From CAVYGM01 sp963768025 (GTDB taxonomy: Bacteria > Bacteroidota > Bacteroidia > Cytophagales > Spirosomataceae), in assembly GCA_963768025.1 (NCBI GenBank), contig CAVYGM010000025.1:1-64000 (forward strand): DNA of 64,000 nt, in the 5' to 3' direction. The notes under the pieces were generated by a model that saw only the letters and a program-made list of their open reading frames with translations, did no database searches and was not told the DNA's origin. Positions 47,473 to 56,343 of the stretch are shown here, piece by piece (the first letter of the stretch is position 1; each line of letters begins with the position of its first letter). Both the position numbers and the translations under genes were made by a program.

Positions 47473-47629
47473 TGGGATTTTTTTTAGCTACCCACACACC
47501 AAATTCCCCCAAACCCCCGAATAGTGTTTTTCATTAAAATCCTACTACATTTATAAAGACATCAACCCTCCCAAGCAGCCCCCATTCTATCATTCTATCA
47601 TTCACTCATTCTAACATTAAATCAGCCCC

Positions 47630-49132
47630 ATGACCACTCAGGAATACCAAAGCTACGATGCCGTTGGACTGGCGAAGCTCGTAAAAGACGGTGAAGTAAG
47701 TCCGCCCGAGCTGTTGGAAAATGCCCGCGTATTGGCCGAAAAACTCAACCCCCGGCTCAATGCCATCGTTCATCCGCTGTATGAAGAGGGTCGGAAAATG
47801 GCAACCAACCTGCCCGAGGGAGGAGCGCTGCGGGGCGTACCGTTTCTGGTGAAGGATCTGAGTGTGGAATGGGCCGGCACCCCCATGCGATCGGGCAGCA
47901 AAGCGTACCAGGCGTACGTGTCGCCCCATGATAGCTACTACATAGAACGCTGCAAAAAAGCCGGGTTGGTGCTTTTTGGAAAAACCAATACCCCGGAATT
48001 TGGCCTGACTCCCTTTACCGAACCAAGCTTGTTTGGTCCGGCTCGTAATCCCTGGAACACCGCTCACTCCTCGGGAGGTTCGAGCGGGGGATCGGCCGCT
48101 GCCGTGGCGGCGGGGATCGTGCCCGCCGCCACGGCCTCCGATGGGGGTGGTTCCATCAGAATCCCGGCCGCGTGCTGTGGACTCTTCGGGTTGAAACCCT
48201 CTCGCGGAAGGGTATCCCTCGGTCCTGTATTTGGAGAGGCCTGGGGAGGAGCCGTAGCCGAAGGATCGGTAACCCGGTCGGTGCGCGACAGCGCCGTGCT
48301 GCTGGACATCCTGCAAGGCTATGCCCCCGGTGATCCGTTTTGGGTACAGAGCCCCGAACGCCCTTACGCGGAGGAAGTAGGCAGGGACCCCGGAACCCTC
48401 CGGGTGGCCCTGTGCAGCCGCCACCCGTACGCCGCCCAATCGGTAGACGTGGAATGTGTGCGGGCCGTGGAAAAAGCCGCCCGTCTGCTCCAAAGCCTGG
48501 GCCACGACGTAACGGAAATCCCCCTCCCCTACGGTCCGGAAGCTTTCAAAGATATGTTTTTCCCGATGGTGGTGAGTGAAACTGCCGCCGCCATCCGAAA
48601 CCTGGCCACCTACCTGGGGCGTCCGGTAGCTACCTCGGATATTGAACTGAACACCTGGCTGCTGGCCAAACTGGGCGAAGTGTACACGGGTGCCGACTAC
48701 GCACAGGCGCTTTTCCTGTGGAATCAGCTTTCCCGCAAAATGGCCGCTTTGCACCAGCAATACGACGTGCTGCTGACCCCCGTGCTATCGAAGCCCCCCA
48801 TCAAGATCGGTGACCTGCAGAACACAACGCAGGAAAACATTTCCCTAAAAATCCTCCAGAAAACCGGTGGGTATAGTTTTCTGAAAGGCAGCAAGATTAT
48901 TAATGAATTGGTCGAACGGACGTTCAGCTATATTCCCTTTACCCCAATCGCCAACATGACCGGCCAACCTTCCATGTCGGTCCCCCTCCACTGGTCCGAC
49001 ACGGGCCTACCCGTGGGGGTGATGTTTACCGGACGAATGGGCGAAGAGGATTTGCTATTCCGGCTGGCGGCCCAGCTAGAAACCGCCCAGCCCTGGGGGG
49101 ATAGGAGGCCGAGTTCAATTTTGAATGAGTGA
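47630..49132 (+). CDS. Amidase, amidase-signature family
   Basis: 500-aa amidase (PF01425). The catalytic Ser-cisSer-Lys triad is visible: Lys near residue 75 in GVPFLVKDLSVEW, and the Gly/Ser signature HSSGGSSGGSAAAVAAGIVP (about 146-165) with SDGGGSIRIPAACCGLFGLK following. Length and order fit the family. It hydrolyses an amide or carboxamide, possibly a fatty-acid amide or an aryl amide; the substrate is not readable. No signal peptide, so probably cytoplasmic. It has its own upstream region (low-complexity CATTC repeats at 47583-47617). Confidence 0.93.
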   Translation: MTTQEYQSYDAVGLAKLVKDGEVSPPELLENARVLAEKLNPRLNAIVHPLYEEGRKMATNLPEGGALRGVPFLVKDLSVEWAGTPMRSGSKAYQAYVSPHDSYYIERCKKAGLVLFGKTNTPEFGLTPFTEPSLFGPARNPWNTAHSSGGSSGGSAAAVAAGIVPAATASDGGGSIRIPAACCGLFGLKPSRGRVSLGPVFGEAWGGAVAEGSVTRSVRDSAVLLDILQGYAPGDPFWVQSPERPYAEEVGRDPGTLRVALCSRHPYAAQSVDVECVRAVEKAARLLQSLGHDVTEIPLPYGPEAFKDMFFPMVVSETAAAIRNLATYLGRPVATSDIELNTWLLAKLGEVYTGADYAQALFLWNQLSRKMAALHQQYDVLLTPVLSKPPIKIGDLQNTTQENISLKILQKTGGYSFLKGSKIINELVERTFSYIPFTPIANMTGQPSMSVPLHWSDTGLPVGVMFTGRMGEEDLLFRLAAQLETAQPWGDRRPSSILNE

Positions 49133-49397
49133 ATGTTAGAATGAATGAATGTCGGAATGGCAGAATAATGGCGGGCACCGGGCGAAATGATAGACTAGTT
49201 TATTGGAAATTACCAATTTTGCGCAAATCCTGATGGCCTGCAACCACCCATTTTCAAATACCTTCCGAGGGTGATCTTGAATTTTCCCAACTTAAAAAGG
49301 TAGTATGTTCACTCGCAGCTTTGGCCTTGACAAGTTTAATGAGTAGTATTGTTTTTGTTTGAAATAATCAGCAATCCAACCAATATCGTTACCTGGT

Positions 49398-49598
49398 ATG
49401 AAAGAATATAAACTCGAAAGCTTCATTTATTACAGCAAGCTTACCCTTGACTCGAACCACATCCTGAACTCCTCTACGGCCGACATACAAGCCAAGCTTG
49501 ACGAATACGCGCAGACAGGCTGGAAGTTAGCCTCCACCAGCACTACCAGTTTTGGATCAGCCGTGTACGTGTATCTCTATTTTGAAAGAGACCTGTAG
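49398..49598 (+). CDS. DUF4177 domain protein
   Basis: 66-aa protein of the DUF4177 type: an N-terminal strand (MKEYKLESFIYY), a helix (TADIQAKLDEYAQTGWKLAS) with the GWKL core that marks the family, then a second strand pair (SAVYVYLYFERDL). Many members are small, single-domain and of unknown function. It stands alone between an amidase and the NamZ-like gene; no partner can be inferred. Confidence 0.75.
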   Translation: MKEYKLESFIYYSKLTLDSNHILNSSTADIQAKLDEYAQTGWKLASTSTTSFGSAVYVYLYFERDL

Positions 49599-49628
49599 GC
49601 AGCCCCTACTTTTTCGATTCAAAAGCAT

Positions 49629-50852
49629 TCAGGGGTAGATTAGGTATTTCTTTCGCATTTGCTTGTACTGAGATAGTCCGGGCTCCCAGCTTTTGCGAAT
49701 TTCTGCCTCGCTCCTACCGGCGATGATCTGTTCCTTGAATCGGGCGGTGCCGGCGAGTTTGTCAATATCCCCCATTTGTTTGCTTTGCGTCCGGTCAAAG
49801 AATTTTTCTTTGACCGGATAGGCCTTGTACAGATCCATCATCCAGCGGAGGTTAATTTGTCCCTTCCGGCGATCGGCTCCGGTATCGTACGTTCTCAAAT
49901 CCAGCCCGTAGCAATTTTCATTCTGATGCAGGGGTGTTTCGGACATGCCGGGGATACTTTTGGGCGCGAACGAAAAGGCGTATTTACCTTTCAAAGCCGG
50001 ACTACCCAGTACCGTAAAGGGCATGTAGGTACCTCGTCCCTGACTCAGGATAGTCCCCTCAAAAAGGCAAAGGGATGGATACAGCAGGATCGACTGCTGG
50101 GTGTTCAAGTTTGGCGAGGGAGGTACTGGTAGGGAGTAGTCGCGGGCATGGGTATAGTTTTTCAGGGGGATGATGTTAAGCCGGCACTGCTTTTTACCCG
50201 CCATCCATCCTTCACCGTTGATCATCCGGGCAAACTCTCCAATCGTCATGCCGTGGGTAATGGGTATGGGAAACTTGCCGATACCGGACGTCAGACTCAT
50301 GTCGAGTACGGGCCCATCCACATAGCCGTTGGGATTGGGCCGATCCAGAATGAGCAGCTCCTTATCGGCATCGGCGCAGGCCTCCATGGCGTCGCGCAGG
50401 GTGTTGATATAGGTATAAAATCGGCACCCCACATCCTGAATGTCAAAAATCAGAATATCCAGGGCCTCCATTTCCGTGGGAGAAGGTTTGTTTTTCTTTC
50501 CGTACAAAGACACAATCGGAATACCCGTCTTGGGATCTACCTCATCGGTCACCTTGGCCCCATTGCTGGCATTGGCCCGGAACCCGTGCTCGGGCCCAAA
50601 AATCATGCGGATATCCACGCCCAGGGCGCGCAGGCTATCCACGCTTGGGGTGGTGCCGATGATGGAGGTAGTATTCACCAGCATCCCTACCCGTTTGCCT
50701 TTCAGATGGGGTATATAGGCAGCTACCTGATCCGCGCCGGTCAGGATGGATGGAGCCACCAAGGACGGATCGGAACTGGTTGCGGAGGGACCAAAGCGTT
50801 GGGAAATAAGGATCAGGACAGCTAAGAGTCCGGAAAAACCAACTAATTTCAT
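49629..50852 (-). CDS. DUF1343 / NamZ-like exo-N-acetylmuramidase
   Basis: 407-aa protein of DUF1343 (PF07075, glycoside hydrolase family GH171). The founding member, NamZ, releases N-acetylmuramic acid from peptidoglycan fragments. A membrane anchor or signal starts it (FSGLLAVLILISQRFG). Family blocks are LKGKRVGMLVNTTSIIG, IFGPEHGFRANASNG, IPIVSLYGKKNKPSPTEMEA, LIFDIQDVGCRFYTYINTLR, LILDRPNPNGYVDGPV and SLCLFEGTILSQGRGTYMPF. Length is normal. It reads leftward, divergent from nothing coding on its right for about 300 bp, and probably takes part in wall recycling along with nagA at 35999, although the two are far apart. Confidence 0.93.
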   Translation of the reverse strand: MKLVGFSGLLAVLILISQRFGPSATSSDPSLVAPSILTGADQVAAYIPHLKGKRVGMLVNTTSIIGTTPSVDSLRALGVDIRMIFGPEHGFRANASNGAKVTDEVDPKTGIPIVSLYGKKNKPSPTEMEALDILIFDIQDVGCRFYTYINTLRDAMEACADADKELLILDRPNPNGYVDGPVLDMSLTSGIGKFPIPITHGMTIGEFARMINGEGWMAGKKQCRLNIIPLKNYTHARDYSLPVPPSPNLNTQQSILLYPSLCLFEGTILSQGRGTYMPFTVLGSPALKGKYAFSFAPKSIPGMSETPLHQNENCYGLDLRTYDTGADRRKGQINLRWMMDLYKAYPVKEKFFDRTQSKQMGDIDKLAGTARFKEQIIAGRSEAEIRKSWEPGLSQYKQMRKKYLIYP

Positions 50853-51153
50853 CGGGTGAATAGATTCAGGTGAAGAATTGATTATTTTTCAACGAGCATC
50901 TTCTTGTTGGCCTTTCTCATCTTGGAACACTGCCGATGTATTCGCCAATCGTGGTGAATTTTTCCATGGTACTGCACAGAGTTTGGTTGAAAGCCAAAAG
51001 GAAATCGGGGCTTGGGTAGAGGGCTACCTACCAACCAAAACTACAAAAAAGTCCATCGGGAAGCAATGCCTGGATGACGAAAGGTTCACTTTTTTATCAG
51101 GAATACCGTCAGCGCAATTGCCCTCTCAGACAGGCTCGGTCAGCCATCCGGTA
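50853..51153. other. Intergenic region, no gene seen
   Basis: About 300 bp between the NamZ-like gene start and the end of the GNAT gene. A long plus-strand frame crosses it but continues as a shadow of the GNAT gene, so it is not called. No repeat or hairpin of note was seen. Confidence 0.5.
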
Positions 51154-51564
51154 TCAATGCTCATCTCCGTCGTAAATCCACATGGATTTGGTTTCGCCGG
51201 CGCGTTTGAACCCGATTTTTTTGTAGAACTCCACCGTGTCGCCGTCAGCGGTAAGCACCTGCATGTGAAAATGGCCGTATTTTTCCTGCATCTTTTCCAA
51301 AAGCCGAATGCCAATGCCCCGGCCCTGATAGTCGGGATGCACCAGGAAATGCGGGTAGTACACCACAAGGTACCCATCCGATATAGCGTTGCCCAGGCCT
51401 ACCAGCTTGTCGCCTTCCCAGGCGGTAAAGAGTGAGTGGGAATTGAGGAGTCCCTTGTGGAGTTCGTCGGGCTTGCCAGCGGCGCTCCATTCATTGGCTT
51501 TGTACAACGTCAGGATGTCTTCAATCTTTACGTCGCGGCGGTCTGAAATAGTAATGTCTGGCAT
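51154..51564 (-). CDS. GNAT family N-acetyltransferase
   Basis: 136 aa from ATG 51564 (the frame runs ten codons further upstream, but the MPDITISDRRDVKIEDIL start is the usual form). The GNAT core has VYYPHFLVHPDYQGRGIGIR with the acetyl-CoA-binding QGRGIG turn near residue 85, followed by LLEKMQEKYGHFHMQVLTAD and EFYKKIGFKRAG, the typical C-terminal strand-helix. It transfers an acetyl group from acetyl-CoA to an amine; the substrate is unknown. It is monocistronic. Confidence 0.88.
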   Translation of the reverse strand: MPDITISDRRDVKIEDILTLYKANEWSAAGKPDELHKGLLNSHSLFTAWEGDKLVGLGNAISDGYLVVYYPHFLVHPDYQGRGIGIRLLEKMQEKYGHFHMQVLTADGDTVEFYKKIGFKRAGETKSMWIYDGDEH

Positions 51565-52029
51565 AGAGGTAGTTTTTTGTTCTGCTATTCGCATCTGGAT
51601 TACGTTTTTATCCGAGAGGGTTTCGGAGAATAATTATATTTCGTATAGTATCACAACGTTACTGATGGGAAATCGTTCGGGGGAGGGATTTGCTCGTGCC
51701 CTCAGAAGCAATCACCTATGCATAAATCGTAACGCTATCCAGTTGATAAGTTCTACTATTTATATTTTACGGTTATCACTATATTTGGAGGGATAAGGCA
51801 AACTGGTTTTGGGTATACAGATGTTGCCTGCCAGTAATGTGTAGCACTAAAACAGCTCAAACTGATGCATAAGGATAGGATAATACAAAAAATATGACAA
51901 TAAAAGTACAACATTAAATAGGAAAAATACTAAATTATACAGAAAGTACTGCAACCATTTCGCATGTATAGGAGTCAGCGGTCAGCTTAGCAATCAATTC
52001 GCCAAAATTAAGAATCAGAAAAAAACATA
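51565..52029. other. AT-rich intergenic region
   Basis: About 465 bp that become AT-rich toward the right and mark the left edge of an AT-rich patch (51.6-54.5 kb). No gene is supported until the small frame at 52030. Confidence 0.5.
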
Positions 52030-52176
52030 ATGACTATTAAAGAATTAAATCACAGACAAAATAGTTTTACAGATAACAAGTTAATTAAAATTTATTCTGA
52101 ATTTGAAAAGCTTATTACTGAACTAAAAAAAGGAGAATTCCCTGAAACCATAGCAAAATTAGTGCGAAAAATATAA
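52030..52176 (+). CDS. Small hypothetical protein (48 aa)
   Basis: An ATG at 52030 opens a 48-codon frame ending at TAA 52174-52176. The product is charged and helical (MTIKELNHRQNSFTDNKLIK, then IYSEFEKLITELKKGEFPET). It lies about 100 bp before the S41 peptidase gene on the same strand, in the same AT-rich patch. The regular charge pattern favours a real small protein, but no family is known. Confidence 0.4.
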   Translation: MTIKELNHRQNSFTDNKLIKIYSEFEKLITELKKGEFPETIAKLVRKI

Positions 52177-52272
52177 TTTATATTCTGCTTTGGTTTTTAT
52201 TTTGAACAGATTAACCACTTTTTTCAATTGAAACAGCTTGTATTTAAGGATAAATTAAACAATAGAATTAGT

Positions 52273-53625
52273 ATGAAACTTTGCTTGACAACGTTGGCTA
52301 TAATCTTATGTCTAAATACGTTTGGCCAAAAAATTTATTGGAAAACTAATCTAACAACAGGTGAATACGGTTTGATGACAATCAATCTCATTTTACAACA
52401 GAAAGACAATTACTTAATTGGAACCTCTGCACCAAATGCCCATAAAAGGATAGTAGGCGGCATTAAAGCATCTCTTGCAAAAAATATGTTTCAGTCTAAT
52501 GGAAGTTTGATCGAATTGGATAGTATCGTAGTTAACAATGGACAGATAAGCGGATTTTTAATACTTTCGAAGAAGAAATACTTTATACAGGGAACGCAAA
52601 ATAACAGCATCATCAATGCAAACTTAATTGGTAAGACTTCTGGTAAAATTTACGGTAAACTTGAAGCCACAGTTGTAAATCAGGTAGAAAAACCAAAAGA
52701 CTATTCCCGTTTGTGGGAAGATACAAAAGTACTGACCGAAACATACATCTACAACAAGAGTATTTTACAAACAACAGAATGGATAAATTTTTCAAAAGAC
52801 ATGACTGACTTTGCGAAAATAGCAGAAGATGATGCTGAGTTCGCATACGGATTTTTTTATAAGGCCAAAGAGTTGCCATTTTCCCATTATGTAATTACCG
52901 GAAATAAAGATGGAGCCACCAATTTTGCAACTGCCGGATACGATGAACCTGAAAGTAAGCTGAGGCCTTCCTTAAAAGAACTAAACTCAAAAACACTTCT
53001 ATTGGATGTTCCTGCTTTTAATTTCAGGGTCAAAGATATTGATACCTTAATGTTACACATTGTAAAGTCCAAAGCTGAAAACCTGGTTATTGATTTACGA
53101 CAAAATACCGGAGGAAATATGGAAGGTGGAATGCGTATTTGCCAGTATCTGACAAACAAGGTACTATACGGTGGAGTAATGTTATCCCAGCATTATTGGA
53201 ACACTCATAGTTTGCCGCCTGCGATTGAAGATTACAAAAAATTTAAAGTAATGAACGATGCGAATTATGCGTGGTTCAAGAAGGAAGTAAAAAATGGAAT
53301 TGACGGATTGTGTCTTGTAACGGAACCGCTACCTACTACATTTAAAGGAAAAATATTTATTCTGACAAGTCAAAACACAGCTAGTGCTAGCGAACCTTTT
53401 GTCTACACGCTGCAAAAGGAAAATATTGCTAGCGTAATTGGTGATAAAACAGCTGGTGCAGTGATCAGTATGGAGTATTTCTATATACAGAATTTAGCAT
53501 TGACAATTCCGATGCTAGATTACTACACTTTTGATGGAAAAAGGCTTGATAAAATCGGGGTTGAACCTACTATTAAATGTGACCCAAAAGATGCATTGAA
53601 TATCGTAATGACAATGATAAACTAG
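52273..53625 (+). CDS. S41 family peptidase, secreted
   Basis: 450 aa from ATG 52273, which gives a signal peptide (MKLCLTTLAIILCLNTFGQ); upstream codons of the same frame are not signal-like. The C-terminal half is an S41 (tail-specific protease) domain: TLLLDVPAFNFRVKDIDTLM, NLVIDLRQNTGGNMEGGMRI (family RxNxGG), the catalytic Ser in ILTSQNTASASEPF, and SVIGDKTAGAVISM. A catalytic Lys would lie about four turns after the Ser; KENIASVIGDK is the candidate region. The N-terminal half is not recognised. The gene is much AT-richer than the surroundings, suggesting transfer from a low-GC Bacteroidota. Confidence 0.85.
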   Translation: MKLCLTTLAIILCLNTFGQKIYWKTNLTTGEYGLMTINLILQQKDNYLIGTSAPNAHKRIVGGIKASLAKNMFQSNGSLIELDSIVVNNGQISGFLILSKKKYFIQGTQNNSIINANLIGKTSGKIYGKLEATVVNQVEKPKDYSRLWEDTKVLTETYIYNKSILQTTEWINFSKDMTDFAKIAEDDAEFAYGFFYKAKELPFSHYVITGNKDGATNFATAGYDEPESKLRPSLKELNSKTLLLDVPAFNFRVKDIDTLMLHIVKSKAENLVIDLRQNTGGNMEGGMRICQYLTNKVLYGGVMLSQHYWNTHSLPPAIEDYKKFKVMNDANYAWFKKEVKNGIDGLCLVTEPLPTTFKGKIFILTSQNTASASEPFVYTLQKENIASVIGDKTAGAVISMEYFYIQNLALTIPMLDYYTFDGKRLDKIGVEPTIKCDPKDALNIVMTMIN

Positions 53626-53907
53626 CAGAATACAAAGCAATTAGCAGGAAAAACTAGCTAGCCATGGGCTTGACAAACTACGCATGGACGTAAGCCAAGC
53701 CTCAATAGTTTGTGATTCAATGGGGCCTCATATCCTATTCTATGTACCAAATTTAGTCAAGTACAATTCATCAATCCTTGTATATAAATTAGCTTCCCTA
53801 AGACGGACTTCAGGAAATTCATATCTGTGTTTCACCAATTCATACACATTCAAAAAAATTTGAATAGTTTTGACAATAACAATTCTGTTTTTTAAAATTT
53901 ATAGGTA

Positions 53908-54498
53908 ATGCAAACTGATAATTTAGTCAAACAAATACAATTTATTAAAGAAATTGACAAATTAAAATACATTCAACGTAAAACCAAGTTATTCAACAGT
54001 GACCGGCCGGAAAATGACGCTGAGCATAGTTGGCATCTAGCCATGATGACCCTCGTTCTAGCGGAACATGCTGATAATCCCATTGACGTGCTTAAAGTCT
54101 TGAAAATGGTTTTAATCCATGACCTAGTAGAAATTGATGCGGGGGATACGTTTATTTACGACACTACAAAAAACCACACTAATACAGACGAAGAACTGAT
54201 TGCGGCCAAACGAATTTTCGGGCTTTTACCCCCCGAGCAAGCCGAAGAATTTATTGCCATTTGGCAAGAGTTTGAAGATGGCATGACTGATGAAGCCAAA
54301 TTCGCCAAATCAATGGATCGGTTTGAACCCTTGCTCCAAAACACCTCGAACAATGGGGGAACCTGGGCGGAATTTGAGGTACCCTATCAAAAAGTTTACG
54401 ATAAGAAGAAGGCCATTAAAAATGGCTCCGCAACGATTTGGAATTATGCGGAGAATTTGATCAATGCAAGCGTTGAGAAAGGAATTCTGAAAAAATAA
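53908..54498 (+). CDS. HD-domain hydrolase, YfbR/HDDC2 type
   Basis: 196-aa HD phosphohydrolase. The metal motif is split as usual: NDAEHSWHLAMMTLVLAEH (His), VLIHDLVEIDAGDTF (the HD pair) and, near residue 135, KFAKSMDRFEPLLQNTSNNG. Members of this type are 5-prime-deoxynucleotidases that dephosphorylate dNMPs. It sits in the AT-rich patch after the S41 gene with 280 bp of non-coding DNA between them. Confidence 0.88.
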   Translation: MQTDNLVKQIQFIKEIDKLKYIQRKTKLFNSDRPENDAEHSWHLAMMTLVLAEHADNPIDVLKVLKMVLIHDLVEIDAGDTFIYDTTKNHTNTDEELIAAKRIFGLLPPEQAEEFIAIWQEFEDGMTDEAKFAKSMDRFEPLLQNTSNNGGTWAEFEVPYQKVYDKKKAIKNGSATIWNYAENLINASVEKGILKK

Positions 54499-54708
54499 TG
54501 GATGTGTTTAGAAAATTGCTACCAAGGTGGGCTTACATATTTTACTCTCCTACTTTTGCTTAAACTACCATCTGGCCAGGTAAAGAGCTGAATGTATTGC
54601 GATTTTGGAGGCAGTGATTTAGCAGTTGAGGTAGGATGTCTGGCAACTTGTTTGTGAGATAAACCAACCTGGACACAACCGGTTTTTACACGAACAAACC
54701 CAGCGATC

Positions 54709-55248
54709 ATGCGAAAGATTATCTATTACGTAGCAGTATCCCTCGATGGCTATATCTCCGGCCCTGATGATAATGTAGAGGGGTTTGTCGGCAGCGGGAG
54801 CGGAGTGGAAAGGTACCTGGCCGACCTGAAAAACTTCGACACGGTGATTATGGGCCGAAAGACGTACGAATTTGGCTACGCGTACGGCTTGAAACCAGGT
54901 CAGCCCGCCTATGCCGGTATGCAGCATTACATTTTTTCTAACCACCTGACCTTTGAGCAGCCAGGTGAATCGGTGCATACAAAACCCATGGATCTGGAAG
55001 AAGTCAGGGCCTTGAAGCGACAAAACGGAACGGACATCTACCTCTGCGGAGGCGGGCAGTTTGCGGGCTGGCTTCTCGAAAATGATCTGATCGATCAGGT
55101 GAAAATTAAGCTGAACCCACTGATATTGGGCCAGGGTACCCGCCTCTTTGGCGACTCCACCAGAGTGATTCAACCTCAGCTACTTGACTCGACTCTATAC
55201 GATCACGGGCTGCAAATTATCACGTACAGCCTCCCTACATCGGACTAA
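54709..55248 (+). CDS. Dihydrofolate-reductase-like / RibD C-terminal domain protein
   Basis: 179-aa single-domain protein of the RibD-C/YwjB-like group. It starts MRKIIYYVAVSLDGYISGPD (typical for the family), then FDTVIMGRKTYEFGYAYGLK, YIFSNHLTFEQ, TDIYLCGGGQFAGWLLENDL, IDQVKIKLNPLILGQGTRLF and a C-terminal strand pair. Such proteins bind NADPH like DHFR, but reduction of folate is not established for them. It has an AT-poor composition like the chromosomal background, marking the right edge of the AT-rich patch. The gene is convergent with the MBL-fold gene. Confidence 0.87.
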   Translation: MRKIIYYVAVSLDGYISGPDDNVEGFVGSGSGVERYLADLKNFDTVIMGRKTYEFGYAYGLKPGQPAYAGMQHYIFSNHLTFEQPGESVHTKPMDLEEVRALKRQNGTDIYLCGGGQFAGWLLENDLIDQVKIKLNPLILGQGTRLFGDSTRVIQPQLLDSTLYDHGLQIITYSLPTSD

Positions 55249-55258
55249 TGCGTCCCGC

Positions 55259-56162
55259 CTATTTCTTTACCCAATCAAGCAATAAGGGCGCTCCCGGTGC
55301 CAGCACGTAAATGCGCTCTGGGTTTACTGCCAGCTTCTTCAACCGCTCCGGGTCGCCATTGAACGGGGTAAAATCAGGCGCATCAACAAACCCCCAATGC
55401 CCCAACAGTACCTTGGCATTCGGATAGGCATTGATCAGTTCGGCGGAGCCTTCCAATCCAAAATGCCATTCACTATCTTCGGAATAATCCAGCAAAATAA
55501 GATCGGGCGCAGGCAGGTGTAATAGTTCGGGCATCCGACGCGAATCGCCCGGTGCCCAAATGCTACCATCCGGTGTGTCAAACCAGAAACCGCAGGCATC
55601 GCCGGGTTCAAAGTGCCGCTTACTTACGCCCGGATAAGCATTTTGCCAGGCATGATCGGCAGGAGTCAATTTTACCCGAATGGGACCCAAAAGCAAACGT
55701 GTCTCCAATTTTATGACCAAATGAAGGTAGTCCTTCGTTTTTCATCAATGAATCCACGTATACCGTAGAATGATATTCCCTGGTTACGGCGGCCAAATCC
55801 TTGAAAGTCTCAACACTATAATGGTCATTATCGCTATGCGTGGCAAAAATGGCATCTACGTGCGGAACCGCTTTGGGCACAATTGGGAAGTCCATTAACA
55901 ACGGCATATCATAGCCTTCCAGTAAGGGATCAACCATAAATGTGGTTCCCCGGCTGTTGACGAGAAATCCGGCCATACCCAACCACCTTACGGTTGTTTT
56001 GTCCGATGCTTTGAAAGCCTCCGCACCAAACGGCTGTGTTGTCGGCGCTTTTGCCTGGTATTTTTTTTCAGTCTTTGTGGTATCCGGACTAGCCTGAGCT
56101 TGTACTTTGACAAAAGCAAGCAGGAAGAGGAAGTACCCAACTAACAAAACTTTTACTTTCAT
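55259..56162 (-). CDS. MBL-fold metallo-hydrolase, secreted, frameshifted
   Basis: Two frames make one protein of about 300 aa. It starts with a signal peptide (MKVKVLLVGYFLFLLAFVKV, then QAQA). The metallo-beta-lactamase fold shows VRWLGMAGFLVNSRGTTFMV, the metal motif DAIFATHSDNDHYSVETF (THSDNDH, a variant of HxHxDH), and after the join GSIWAPGDSRRMPELLHLPA and LLGHWGFVDAPDFTPFNG. The frames join near 55690 if one base is removed around GTTTGCTTTTGGG. The family is similar to UlaG/lactonase-type hydrolases. It is divergent from the AraC gene at 56344 and convergent with the DHFR-like gene. Confidence 0.85.
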
Positions 56163-56343
56163 ACTGGATTCTATTTTGATTTACTATTCGTTTGTCTATT
56201 AATTCCATGGCAAATGTCCTACTAAATTCTATCTGCCGCTTATACAAATTACTGGATCACTTACCAGTTTTACTGATTGGAAATGCAAGTAGGTCAAGTA
56301 CCGACACCATACCTTACTTTTGAACCACAATTAGCTAACAGCT

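Larger units (their letters stand above)
47244..47475 (+). repeat. Duplicated 3-prime end plus terminator, two direct copies
   Basis: A segment beginning CCCAAAGAGCAT and running through TAGTTTTG, TTTTATGGATAAATCCGG and AGGTTCGGGCC occurs at 47244-47325 and again at 47376-47475. The second copy carries about 17 extra bases (ACGGTGCGCCGCTGCGA) in the middle. The first copy includes the stop codon of the 80-aa gene. Confidence 0.8.

Noticed and set aside
50878..51435. Plus-strand frame of 185 codons
   Set aside because: Its right half is antisense to the GNAT gene and the left half has no recognisable domain or ribosome binding site.
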